The position numbers and the translations under genes are program-made. Below are positions 10,288 to 22,000 of a DNA stretch of 64,000 nucleotides, one piece after another. The notes beneath the pieces were generated by a model. The model saw nothing but the letters and a program-made list of their open reading frames with translations, was not told the DNA's origin and did not search any database. The stretch covers positions 930,001-994,000 of the forward strand of contig JAAVTG010001003.1 of NCBI GenBank assembly GCA_011947345.1. The letters run 5' to 3'. The stretch's first letter is position 1. Every line of letters starts with the position of its first letter. Source of the DNA: Phytophthora quininea. Taxonomy: Eukaryota > Oomycota > Peronosporomycetes > Peronosporales > Peronosporaceae.

Positions 10288-11958
10288 TCACGCTGGAGAT
10301 TTCCCTTCTTGGGTTTCTTGGACGGAACTGTTCTCAAAAATGTTGTCATTATCTGGTTGTTGCTTGGTCGTCGTCGCAATATCCACGATTTTGTGGAAAT
10401 GACTCCAAGACTCCAGCTTAGCTAGTCTCACGAATCCATCCAAGTGGCTGCGTCGTCGTTCTCGTCTTTGATCTGGAGAATTTATCTGCATTCTGTATAT
10501 CTGCACAAGAGCGTCATAGACTGCTCGTTGTGTTCCAGTCCAAGCTGCAAACGCAGACATTTGCTGTAGAAGCAGAGAAGTGTGAGAATGTTCGGGTTCT
10601 TTTAGCCAAGGGTGGCTGCATAAGTCCTCAGCACTTGGTCGCTTCAATGGATCAACTGTCAGTGCCGCCTGGAGCACAGATCGCGCTCCTGTCGAGAGTG
10701 TCGAAGGTAAAGCAAGTTGTTGAGCACCACTGCGAAGTTTCTGGTAAAGCTGATGGAAACTCGTGCCTTGAAACGGGAATTTGCCGCACAACATCACATA
10801 TAAAAGCACACCGAGGCTCCATACATCCACAGGTCGTCCATCGTAGCTCTCACTGACAACTACTTCAGGAGCCATGTACGATGGTGTGCCGCAGAAGTTT
10901 TTCTTCTTTACCTGTTTCTTCTTCATGGTCTTCGGCTGGGTCATTTAAATCCTCCAAGTCGCTGAAGCCGAAATCAATGATGGTAACGTGTCCTGAGCGC
11001 TCTTCCACCAAAATGTTCTCAAGTTTGAGGTCGCGGTGGATCACACACTGCTCATGCAGCGCTTGGACTGCCCCAGTAAGCTGTCGAAATATCTGTTTCG
11101 CTCGAGACTCTTTTAAACGCTGACCTGGCGCTCGCTGCAAGACATCAAGAAGACTCATGCCTCGCACAAATTCAGTGACAGCGTGAATTCTCGTAGCAGT
11201 TTCAAAGACTTCGACAAAGCGCATGATATTCTGATGTGGCAGTAGCTTCGACAGCACATGTGCCTCTTGTCGGACCCGACGCCATTCGAGGGCATTGCTC
11301 CCGGTGTCTCCTGTTCTGGTAACTCGTTTACCGACAGCATCAACAGCCAGACACGACCTGGAGCCTTCCAATCGTGCATAACTCTTTATTGCGACTACGG
11401 TTCCACTAAGTCGGTGCGTGCCAGATCGTACGCGACCGAAAGTCCCGCGACCAATCTCTTTTCCGACTGTGTACCAACATGTAATATCGTTAGATTGAGG
11501 CAGCGCGTCAACTTGGTTCTGCTGAGGCTCAATTTGTACCCCTTCCACTCGCTGATCAGAGCCAGCACCATGTTAGATTTCGTTTGATCTTCGAGGGTGT
11601 CAGCAACCCGACGCATCTTATCCACAAAGTATTGCACTGCTAGTTCTGCTGAGTGTGTTTCTTTGACTGACATCCGCGGTGGCGACCGTGTAGATATTCC
11701 GTTGCGCTGCTCGACACGATCATACACGTTTTGGAGATGGTCAATGTCTGAGGTTTGGTGCTGTGAGAGTCGGGACGTAACGAAAGCAGGGTAGCCAGAA
11801 TTTACTCTCGCGTCTTCAAGGGCGTTATCCAGTCGACTAACGCATCGACTGCGGCTTGTCAAGACGCCATCTGCAGCTCGAGCTTTCGCACGATATTTCC
11901 TAGGCGCTGAGGAATTCCGAAGAGGAAGGCGCATTGACGTGGTTGGCCTTAATTCCAT
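10288..11958 (-). CDS. Serine/threonine protein kinase (CAMK/AMPK-like)
   Basis: Single-exon kinase. Residues 1-160 have no known domain. The kinase domain begins at CWYTVGKEIGRGTFGRVRSG (glycine loop) with lysine about 192 in VVAIKSY, alpha-C glutamate about 232 after an insert of about 30 residues, catalytic HRDLKLEN (about 308-315), DFG (about 329-331), FCGTPSYMAPE, and DVWSLGVLLYVMLCGKFPF. This pattern is CAMK-group. Two frame breaks lie in homopolymers: CCCC 11539-11542 (joins SEWKG to VQIEPQQ) and TTTTT 10898-10902 (joins the acidic insert to NFCGTP). ATG 11958 is the first in the N-terminal frame, 128 bp from the divergent anoctamin ATG. An acidic insert between DFG and APE (EDLNDPAEDHEEETGKEE) is unusual. 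All catalytic residues are present, so an active kinase is expected. Confidence 0.82.
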
Positions 11959-12086
11959 CGCTCAAATCGATTGTCGGGGCGAACATTTAGCAACTCCAGT
12001 CACCCCCGCTTGTGGAGTTGTCCAGTATTTCCGGACACCTTGAAACCATTTCTTCGTTTTCAAAGAAACCCCCAACGTCATCGCAC

Positions 12087-15000
12087 ATGTATCTATCGAG
12101 AAGAGCAGAATCGCCCATAAATCAAAGTCCCTGCTGCATTGGCAGGCGACACAATGTCGAGCAACGGATCGCCGACGAAGCCAGCGTACGCGGTCAGCCA
12201 AGCTCTGGGGAGATCGGTCTTCCACCGGCAAGGAAACCTGCACCATCCGCCTTGTTAACAATAGGACGTTCAGCGCCAAAGCAGTTCTCAAACCACACCA
12301 CCACGGATCCATCACAACGAATTCGACCTCCGCCATTTCCAGGAGCGCATGGCCGACCGTGGAAAACTGCGCTGAACAATCAGCTGAATCATAGCAAGAA
12401 GGAGACCGTTCACCCTACTAACATTGATCAAACCCAGACTGTAATCACTGTTCACGACGATCCAGTACTCCGCGATGCGACCAAGACGGAGCATCGTCCA
12501 GCTCGAAGTCCGTTTCGCCTACTTCGCGCTAACGAAGTGTTTCAAAGCCATCTTCAGCGTCCAAGTCAGGGCAATAAGAGCCAACAGCCACACCACCGAG
12601 CGAAGGGCGACAGTGCAGGAAACCCAAATGATCAATCCAATGCAGCAATGAATGTACCACGTACATCAACAAGCAAAGTGACGGTCGATATCGATGCTAC
12701 AATCGCAGAGACAATTGCTGAAATCCGTGTTGAAGATGCACCACCGCTTGCGGCAGAAGTAGGATCACCACTGCCAACAGAACCTCCGGTCCTTCCTCTC
12801 GTCCGTCGAATGCAGAGCCACCATCGGAACCAGTCATCGCCTCCACTACCTCAACGAAAGAATGCCCCCACCGGTCTCAGCCCAACAAAGCAGTCGCAGA
12901 CTTTATTTTTCACACACCCGCGATCGGGATTCAAGTATGGAGAGCTGCTCTGTTGCAGAACCATCAAGCAATACTCCATCCATTGTTGTTGATCAAGAGC
13001 CCGATCAAAAGTCGGATAAACACCCCATTCGTGAGTGCTCAGACTCAAACCGTAAATCTCCTGAGCGAATTCGTCGTCGAGAATCCTACCGGAAACCCTC
13101 TGAGGATGACCGTGACAGCAACGACAGCTTTAAGGAGACTGGCGCACGGGAACGCATCGGAAAACTATCACGACAAGAGGACGAATTTGACTTCGCCATT
13201 CTGCTCAAGCCATCCAAGTATGAAGAGCACGTAGACCTGCCGGATGCTGCTGGGACTGCACGTTCGATGGGGACGTTAAAGTCCGTGCTCAAGACGGACG
13301 CTGCCAGCGTTCGAACAATAATTGTCGCTCGTATCCAGAAAACGGGTCTTCATGTCAAGCGCTTGCTGTCATTAGACGGGAAACAATCACTGCTTAAGGT
13401 TCGGGCCCCGCAACGCGTGCTGGAACTTGGAGCAGAACGGCTAAGACTGCGAAAGCAACGCCAATTTGATCGGGTTTGGATGGTCTTCTCCTGCGAGTTG
13501 CGCTCGAGCTTTGCAGACTTTGATCCAGTTCGAAAGTGTATCAATTTCCTCGACAGTGAAAAGCAAAGCATCGTGCACACCCTGTTGACTGCTCCAGAGA
13601 ACGAAGGCGGCGCTGGTCTCAACGAATCGTGTCCTGTTGCTACGCGGTATGTGATGCAAATGTATCCACTTCACAAGCAAGACTTAGATCTCCTCAAAGA
13701 GCGCTGGGTCACCTTTTGGCGGTCATCTCCACCTTCAGATACGAAGTTCGTCGACGTCAAGTCTCCAGTACGGAGCCCCAGTTCAAACTGTTTGGTTCTT
13801 CGGAATATTCTTCACCAACCTCTGGATGACGTAGCCCAGTACTTCGGCGAACGCGTCGCCTTTTATTTCGCGTGGATGGAAATGTACACGCGCTGGCTGG
13901 TAGTGCCGAGCGTTGCTGGCGTTATTTTGTTCGGCTTGCAAGTCCATTCACACCACCTGGACCACCCAGCAGCTCCGATATACGCGCTTTTCATGGCCGT
14001 TTGGACGTCAGCTTTCATCATCGCGTGGAGACGTAGAGCAGCAGCATTAGCGTATCGCTGGGGCACTTGGGGGTACGAAGATGAAGAAGTTACGCGGCCT
14101 GAGTTCTATGGTGATGGAAGTCGAGCTACAACCGATATCGTGGAAAATGATAATCAAAAACCGGTGGAGCGCCACTACGCAATGTGGAAGCGATTGCTGA
14201 AATACAGCGTCACGATGCCGTGTGTGGCAGGAAGCATTGTTGCTGTAGTAACACTTTCGTACTTTGCATTCTCGACGCGAGATCGACTGGAAGCAGAGTC
14301 GCTAGCAACGAAGCACGAAGCTGCGCTGATCGCCAAGAGAGTCACGAAGATGGGGACGATAACCATTGATGACCTCCGGCAGCTTGCACAACTTGGCGTG
14401 CGGTGGGATTTCTGGGTGTATTTGCTGCTCACTCCCATTCTGTACGGTTTGCTGATCCCCTTCCTCGACGCCGCATTTACTCGCCGCACGATCACTCAAT
14501 AATTGGGAGAATCATCGCACCGAGTCCCGGTATCAAAGCCATCTCATCCTCAAGGTCTTCTCGTTCCGGTTCGTTCACGTGTTTGCATCACTTTACTACT
14601 ACGCCTTCGCTCCACAAAGCAGCAGCACGACAACGGAAGGTTCTGCATCTGGTGACGAAGATGTTTCAGCTGAGAAAGCCGATGGTATGGTGCGCGTAGC
14701 GATCCAACTTGCTTCGTTCATGGTTGCTGGGCAGCTCTGGAAAAACGTCATGGAGACTCTATATCCGTTTGTTCGTCGCCGCCTTGACGCTCGCGCGAAG
14801 AAGCGAGCGACGAACCAGCAATTTAACCAGTCTGCAGTATTCAACGGCCTAGCTGTAGCAGCCTCTGGCCCTCGTGGTCCCAATCTCCATCGCGGCAGCG
14901 CGCCTATGACAACGACGATGCTGGCCTCTGAAGCAATCATGAGCAGTAACGCCGTGATCCACGAACAATGTGTGAGACTGGAGCAAGCTTCAGACCGCGC

Positions 15001-15592
15001 CTGGGAAGAAGCTGGACTGCAGCAGTACGATACCTTCGAGGACTATACCGAGATGTTGGTGCAGTTCGGCTATGTGTCCTTCTTCTCGCTGGCGTTCCCT
15101 TTGGCACCGCTGCTGGCACTGCTGAACAACTTGCTGGAGCTCCGCACCGACGCCTTCAAGCTGTGCAGAGCCAAACAAAGACCACTAGCTCACAAGGCCA
15201 GCGGCATTGGTGTGTGGCTGCATGTGCTTCAGATCATGAGTGTCATAGCAGTTCTCACCAACTGTTTCCACTTGGCGTATTCGACGTCACTTCTCGAGCG
15301 CGCCTTCCCTTCAGTCACCCCCACTCAAAAAGTCTGGATCGTCTTCGGTATTGAGCACTTTTTGCTGTTGTTGAAAGTCTGGCTGGCTTGTGTCATCCCA
15401 ACCATTCCGAACGACGTCGCCGAGCGCCTACGAAGAGAACGAGAACATGCCAAGCATGATAGTGCACGTGCAATGGCAGTGCGAATGCTGGCCGTGGCAG
15501 AAACTACCTCGACGTCCATCGCAACCAGCGAAGGCTCTCCTCCAAAGCTGAACTCACTCCATCGCCGCCGTCCCGAAAGCAGTTCCACCTGA
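12087..15592 (+). CDS. Anoctamin/TMEM16-family membrane protein (ion channel or lipid scramblase)
   Basis: TMEM16 proteins are Ca2+-regulated chloride channels or phospholipid scramblases with ten membrane segments. Visible hallmarks are VAQYFGERVAFYFAWMEMYTRWLVVPSVAG (split here as VAQYFGERVAFYFAW and MEMYTRWLVVP), a Trp-rich segment with AYRWGTWGYEDEE, the ENHRTESRY-SHLILK-FRFV stretch, and SFFSLAFPLAPLLALLNN-LELRTDAFK. The N-terminal about 300 residues (frame from ATG 12087) are disordered and Ser/Pro/Arg-rich. That frame overlaps the next one (from 12862), so a break lies at 12862-12992. A second break at 14496-14503 (CAATAATTGG) separates TRRTITQ from NWENHRTE; the join is family-typical. 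Ends at 15592. Channel versus scramblase cannot be told from this reading. Confidence 0.82.
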
Positions 15593-15732
15593 ACAATAAC
15601 ATAGCACCATCACAGCAAAGCATGATGTGGGAATTACCGGTCATTTGCCATGCTCTATTATAATAGTCGATCGCTGCAGTTGCAGATCTCAAACCTCTTG
15701 TGGGCAAAGTCGGTGGAACTCTCTTACCTCAA

Positions 15733-17597
15733 TCACCGGCCACCGCACAATGGGCAAATGTACTTTTCGTCGGTGTTGGTCATGGCTGCAATGATAGCTC
15801 TGCAAAACACAACAACAAGTTAGTCGAACATTGCCAATACAAATAAAAGCATCACATCAGCGTACGGAGTCAGGCTAGGATCACACGCGCCGTGCACCCA
15901 AAGCTCGCACGAATCGCAGCATACGAACGTGTTTTGGTCGTCGTCCTCGTACACTTCGCTGCACACTGGGCAGTACTGCCCCAAGGCTCGCAATTCGCGC
16001 TCGCGTTCCAGCTCTTTCTTGGTGCGGGCGCGCTTCCTTACGGCTGGAGTAGGCGGCGCAACAACCACGACTGGAGCTGGAGCGGTGGTGACGGCACTTG
16101 CCGTGGCTCGCTTCGGCCTCGACGAAGACGAGCTCTTCTTTTCTTCGAAGCAGATGCAGGGGATTCGACCGACCTGGCAGGCGAGGAACGACTCACAGAC
16201 TTTCGCTTCCTTGAAGATGAGCGCACAGACCCAGGATCCGCCACGCCATTGTTGACGTGGCCATCAACAGCTACCTTGTGGTCTCTCTGCTCGAGATTAA
16301 ACGCGGGCACTGATGGCGTCGCATACGGATCCGGTGCTCGATCCGCATACACATACCCGTCCATCTTGGCAGGCGACACCATCGGCGTTGGCTCTTCACT
16401 CTCCATTCCGTTCACATGGTCGCGTTTGTGTCGATGCTTCTTCTTCTTTTTCTTGTCTTTCTTGTGTTTGCGGTCTCTCTTCCGGTCTTTCGAGCCGGTA
16501 GCCGCTTCGAACTCTTCTCTGGTGAACTTTAGCACCATTTGCTCTGCGACCTCTTCCTTCGCCAGCTGCGTCTCTGGTGTTTCCTGGTTCACCTTTTGCT
16601 GCTTCAGTTTCTTCGTTTCTTGCAGCGCAGCAGAAGCATTCTGTTCCTTTTTCCGCCGCTCCTGCTTCCTCTTGGCGATCTTCTTCTTGTTAAACAAATC
16701 CTTACGCTCCAGCTTCAGAAAGCACTGGAGACACAGATCCACCTGAATGGGCCGCTGCACTTTTTCTAATTGCACTCCTCCGGCTGCAGCAGTGGGTGTT
16801 CCCTGGAGGACCAATTTCGGTCTGGTCACAATGATCTTCCGGGTTTGCGTCCTCCACAGTGGGGTGGACTGGGTCTTGCACTCTTTGCAGGTCTTGGCCA
16901 GTAACGGCACCGGATCGTTTACAGCAGCCATTGGGACCGCCTTCTTCCTGCCTGGCTTGTTCTTAGGCTTCACCAACGGCTTCAGCCCGAACTCCTTGGG
17001 CGGCCAGACTCGGTCGCGCACGTACTCTGGCGTATCTACAGCAAAAGGCTCTGGCTTGTCGCTTCAACAGCATTTTTACAAAGTGACCGTCACGCTTGAG
17101 TTGACGTAGCGCCAATTTGGAATTGGCCGGCTGCGGAGCCCATTTCGAGCTGGGGATTGGGTCAAATTGGAACTGGTCGGGCTGCAGGTTCCCCACTGCG
17201 CGTTGCGGCGCGCGAAGCAGCTGCGGCGCAGCAGCTCCAGCTCCGTGTCGATGCGCAGCATCATCTCGCCCACGCGCTGGCCCGAGGCGGCGTAGAAGCG
17301 CTCGAGCTGTTGGCGGACGTCCATTTTAGAGTCGACATGGCCGAACTGGGCGACGGGCACGGGCAGCGGCGCGCACGGCGTCGGCGGCAGGTCGTGGCAA
17401 GGAAGCAGCGGCAGGCCGTCGGGCCCCACGCGGAACGGGCGCGCGGGCTTGTTGACTTGAGTGGGGACTGAAGGCGACTCAGGCTCGACCATGGGGCGGC
17501 GGTGGGGGCTCCAGCCAAAAGTAGAGACAAATGGGAAGTCTAACTTTAGAGACGTTTGAAATTTAGAGAGTGGTGTATAATTTGGTGTGGATGCCAT
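15733..17597 (-). CDS. GATA-type plus PHD zinc-finger protein (chromatin/transcription)
   Basis: Likely a nuclear regulator. An N-terminal region (from ATG 17597, or 17492) leads to a GATA-like finger, CKECKTQSTPLWR with LCLQCF completing the four cysteines. Then come Lys-rich coiled/basic segments with a strong nuclear signal (KKDKKKKKKHRHKRD) and a C-terminal PHD finger. The PHD starts YCPVCSEVYED, continues FVCCDSCELWVHGACDPSLTP, and is completed across an intron (15800-15865, GT-AG) by AIIAAMTNTDEKYICPLCGG, stopping at 15733-15735. Three single-base frame breaks are needed: CCCC 17191-17194, near 17058, and TTTT 16139-16142. Each repaired join extends sensible sequence. A GATA finger and a PHD in one protein is not a standard animal or fungal arrangement. 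Confidence 0.7.
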
Positions 17598-17713
17598 CAA
17601 AGAAAGATCCTTGGTGGGTGATTGGTGGAAATGGACGACCTTGTCTCTGCCCAATTTTCTGGGGCTTCCATTCGGAAATTGTTTACCCTTCCTAATAGTG
17701 AGCGCCAGTGGAA

Positions 17714-18381
17714 ATGTCGGACGCCGCCGCCCCCGCGCCAGAGCAGCCCAAGCAGGAGGAGGACGCCCGCAAGGTGAACCTCGTGTCCATGGACGGCGAC
17801 AGCTTCGAGGTCTCTCGCAGCGTCGCGGCCATGAGCGAGCTGGTCAAGACGCTCATCTCGGGTGGGTCCATGCAGCGATATCGTTCAACCCAAAACAGTG
17901 ATCTCTAACCGCCCCCTGTAGACGACGCGGACGACGACGAAGTGCAGGAGATCCCGCTGCCCAACGTCAAGAGCCCCGTGCTCTCCAAGGTGATCGAGTT
18001 CTGCAGCCACCACCACAACAGCCCCATGCGCGAGATCGAGAAGGTTTGGTCGCTTAGAAATTGAGATTTGTATCGAAATGGACGAGCTAACGAGTGGGAA
18101 ATGCCGGACAGCCGCTCAAGTCGGCGGACATGCACGACGTGGTGTCGGACTGGGACGCCAACTTCGTGGACATTGAGCAGGAGATCCTGTTCGAGCTCAT
18201 CCTGGCCGCCAACTACATGGACATCAAGAGCCTGCTGGACCTGGCCTGCGCCAAGGTGGCGTCCATGATCAAGGGCAAGACTCCGCAGGAGATCCGAGAG
18301 ACGTTCAACATCGTCAACGACTTTACGCCCGAGGAGGAGGCGCAGATCCGCGAGGAGAACAAGTGGTGCGAGGAGGCTTAA
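17714..18381 (+). CDS. SKP1: SKP1, SCF ubiquitin-ligase adaptor
   Basis: Bridges cullin-1 and F-box proteins in SCF E3 ligases. Three exons with clean GT-AG borders, 17714-17861, 17922-18043 and 18112-18381, give 179 residues with no frame problem. Recognisable blocks: [13 protein letters not shown] at the start of the BTB fold, [57 protein letters not shown], and the Skp1 C-terminal signature [32 protein letters not shown]. The N-terminus has a short Ala/Pro/Glu leader. The gene starts 116 bp from the divergent GATA/PHD gene. Single-copy core gene. Confidence 0.97.
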
Positions 18382-19038
18382 GCTTCGGTTTCTTTTTCAA
18401 ATTGATGATGGAAAGAGCAAGCGGCCAGTCTTGTGTCTGCGTCCAGGAGCTGCAAATTAACCAGGCAGTGTCAGTGAAGAGGAGGAGGAAGATAGCGAGC
18501 GAACTGGTGGTCGGTACCACCAACAGTCTAAGATGTGATGCCAATTTCGCCTAAGGAGTTCTCAAGAGAGCTCGCGGTTTGATATTTTTGCTACGGATTG
18601 CTGTCTGTCTGGTGGTGTTGGGAGATGTTGCATCCTTAATTGCGCGGCCTCTTTGGGGGAAACAAGGCCGCAAACTCAACAGGACGCGCCGCTGGTATAA
18701 ACGTTCGCTTTTGCAGTCGCTTGTAAGACCTGGCAGCACGGAAGGCGACGCCAAGTCTGTCGCAAATAGGACTGCGAGAGGAAGCTTCCTCCCTCTCAAA
18801 CATGCATGACCAGCACACTCGCTTGGGCTCTACACTATCAAAATCGCAAATGGCGCGTTGCCTCCGCTTTCGCGCCGACAAAATGACTGGTGCTCGTGCG
18901 ACGCGAAGAAAAAGGCCGACCAACTTGTTGCCTTTCACTGCAACTTCAGCACATGCGTGAACGTTGGCTTTGCTTTCGTTAAGACTAGCTAGCTACCGAT
19001 AAAGTCAACTATCGAGGCTCCACCTCGAGGTTGTCTGC
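18382..19038. other. Convergent intergenic region
   Basis: About 650 bp between the 3' ends of SKP1 (plus) and the Nup214-like gene (minus). It holds both 3' ends. Short open frames are present, with no recognisable product. Confidence 0.5.
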
Positions 19039-22000
19039 TCACCGCATCTGCGTGAAACTCGAGCCGCTGAACGCTGCTGGCTGGCCGAAGCCGCCTGCAG
19101 CAGCGCCGCCAAAGCCAGACCCGAATCCCCCATTTGGGCAGCTCTGCCAAAGCCTCCGCCTTGAGCTGCCCCACCAAATGCTCCACCTTGGGCTGATCCA
19201 CCGAATCCTCCACTCTGAGCAGCAGCACCAAACCCGCCACTCTGAGCAGCTCCACCGAAGCCGCCAGCTTGCGGCGTCGTGCTGCCGAACGTGGGGGTTT
19301 GCGTGTTGAAAGCACCGAACCCTGAGCCGGTGGTAGCGCCCGGGAAGCTGCAGGAGCAGCAGGGCCAAAGCCACCGCCAATGCTAGATGCCTGACCAAAG
19401 CCAGAAGAGCTGCCAAAGGCTGGTTGTGCTGCACCTCCCAATGAGGAAGCCGACCCAAAAGCTGGAGCTGGGGCTGCATTAGCTCCAATCGCTGACGGTG
19501 TACCGAATCCTCCGCCAACGCCGAATGTGTTGGTACTTGGGATACCAGTACCGAAGCCTCCAGTCGCCGGATTGACAGACTTACCGAGGTACTTTTGCTC
19601 TAGCATGGCAAACAATCGGTCTTCGCGGCCCTTGTACTTCTCCAACGTTGCATCCACAGAGCCCAGTTTGTTCGGGTTGTGCTTCTGGTAAAACTCAGTC
19701 AGCTTCTGCCGATAGTCGACGCCGCCACTGCCAAACCCGCCAGTCGCAGCGCCAAACGGAGACGGTGAGCCGAAGGCTGCAGTGGTGGGGGTAGAAGAAG
19801 CTTGAAAGCCACCTCCAAAAGCGCTGGAACCAGCAGATCCGAAGCCGTTCGATGTTTGAGCCGGCGCCCCAAATGGAGACGCAGAGGGTGGCTTTGCTGC
19901 ACCAAAGCCAACAGAACTAGTCGAGCCAAACGCCGCCCCACCAGAGGCATTAGGAGCTGAGAAAGCTCCTGGCTTGCCAAACGGACTAGCGGCTGCAGTG
20001 TTCGCAGGCTGCACGGCTGGGCTTGCAGGCGGGACACCACCCGCTCCATTCACCTTGTACCTTTGATTTAAGTTCTCGAACAACTTGTCCTCCCTCCCTT
20101 TGTACTTCTCAAGTGTTGTGTCAACACTACTGAGCTTTTCAGGGTTGTGTTTCTGGTAGAATTCCACCAGCTTCTGGCGGTAGTCGACGGCAGGCTTTCC
20201 GAACGGAGACGCTGTCGCTGTCGTGGCTGACGAGGTTCCGGAAGAACCAAATCCGCCAAAACCGGAAGAAGTGCTCGCTGACGGGCCGAGGCTAAACGCC
20301 GACGGTGCCGCGCCAAACGGACTAGGTTTTGCAGCACCGAAGGGACTGGGCTTAGCAGCTTCCTTCGAAGTAGTTGATGCCCCAAAGGAGCCGAATGCAC
20401 TTTTGGCTGGTTCGGTTGTGGTAGACGCCTTAGACGATGGCGTCTCCATCTTGGCGGGCACTGGACCTCCATTTAAATATTTCTTGACGTCGTCAGGGCT
20501 CGAGTCGGGGACGTACATGGTAAACAAGCGGGTAAATAAGTCTTCCTCCCTGCCTTTGTAAGTCGCCAGAGCCTTCTCGATCGCCTCAGCATTCTTCGAT
20601 GAGTTGTGCACCTTATAGAATTTCTCCAACAAGGCCTTGTAGTCTCTTGCGGCGGAGCCTGCAGACGCTAGAGACTTTGACGCATCTTTCGCTCCAAAGC
20701 TAAACGAGGAAGTTGACAACGGAGCTTCTTTTCCTCCGAGTGAAAATGAAGCAGTCGGCACAGCTTCGGTCTTTGCCTTCGGCTTGACAGGCGGAGTGCT
20801 CACTCCAAAGCTAGGCGCTCCGCCAAATGACGGAGATGCGCGCTTCTTGCTTGGTGTAGCACTTGGCTTATCTTGAGCTGGTTTTGGGAAGCTAAACACA
20901 TTGGACTTGGAGCCAGTTGCTGATGAAGTCGTCGAAGCAGGCTCAACTGAAGCACTCGGGCGTCCCAGGCTTGGACGCTGTGGCGCCTTGCCTACGCCAA
21001 CACTGGCGTTTGACGGCTGAGGTGTCTGCACAAACTTTGCAGGCTCTTTTGGCGCCATGGCCTCGGCAAGAGTGAACAATTTCGATCCTGCTTTAACAGG
21101 GGTATCCTTGAAGGAAATGGATCGGGATGGCTGCTTTGCTGAGCTCATGGGAGAAGCCACGCTAAGTTGTGTCTTTGGCATGAGTTTGCTGCAGGCTTTG
21201 ATGCGGAGCGGGGATGCCGAGTCCGATGGTGTAGGCGGAGCAACCTTGCGTCGAGGGACGGAGAAGACATCGCGAGGGGTTACCACGTTGTTGCATAAGT
21301 CAAAAAGTGCCGTCGCACGTCTTGACTGCGCTGCTCCGTCTCGGTAATAACCTGCGCGATGTCTTCCTTCGAGACTCTAAGCTGCAGTTCCGACTCGCTT
21401 GAAGTTATGCCACTAACACCGTAACTGCGGCCTAAGCGATCGCCACGCAGTGTCAATTTCTCCAAGTTCTCGGCCAGTGTACATACCTTGTTGTACTGTG
21501 CTTTTGAAGTATCGTATGTCTGTTTCAACACGCGGAATAACTGTGTCGACGACGTCGCTTCAACACCAATCTTCGAAGACGACAAATGGCTGTCCAATTC
21601 AGCACAAGATTTCTCCACTTCGTCAAGCTTGCTCTTCAGCGAGTCCCACGTCTCCTTCGATCGCTGGTCGAGAGGCTGCTCTTCCAATGTTCTCTTCAGA
21701 GCCTCGTCGTTAAAACTGCGCAAAATCTCCCGTCCGTACTCGAGTTGTTCGTGTACATCGCCATCACTGCCGATGACAAACAAGACATCCTTCTCAATTT
21801 GATCCCGCAAGTCGTCGAGTTTGTTAACCTCACCACAAAGACTAGACACTTGTGCTCGAAGAGTATCCATATCCGCTAAGAGTTTCTTAGTAAACTCCGG
21901 GTCTTTAGATGAAATGCACTTGGAGCTTTGGTTGACTCTCTGGAAAGACTTGTCGAAGTCTATGATCAACTTCCATAGTTGGCCTTCCATTTGAGAGGAA

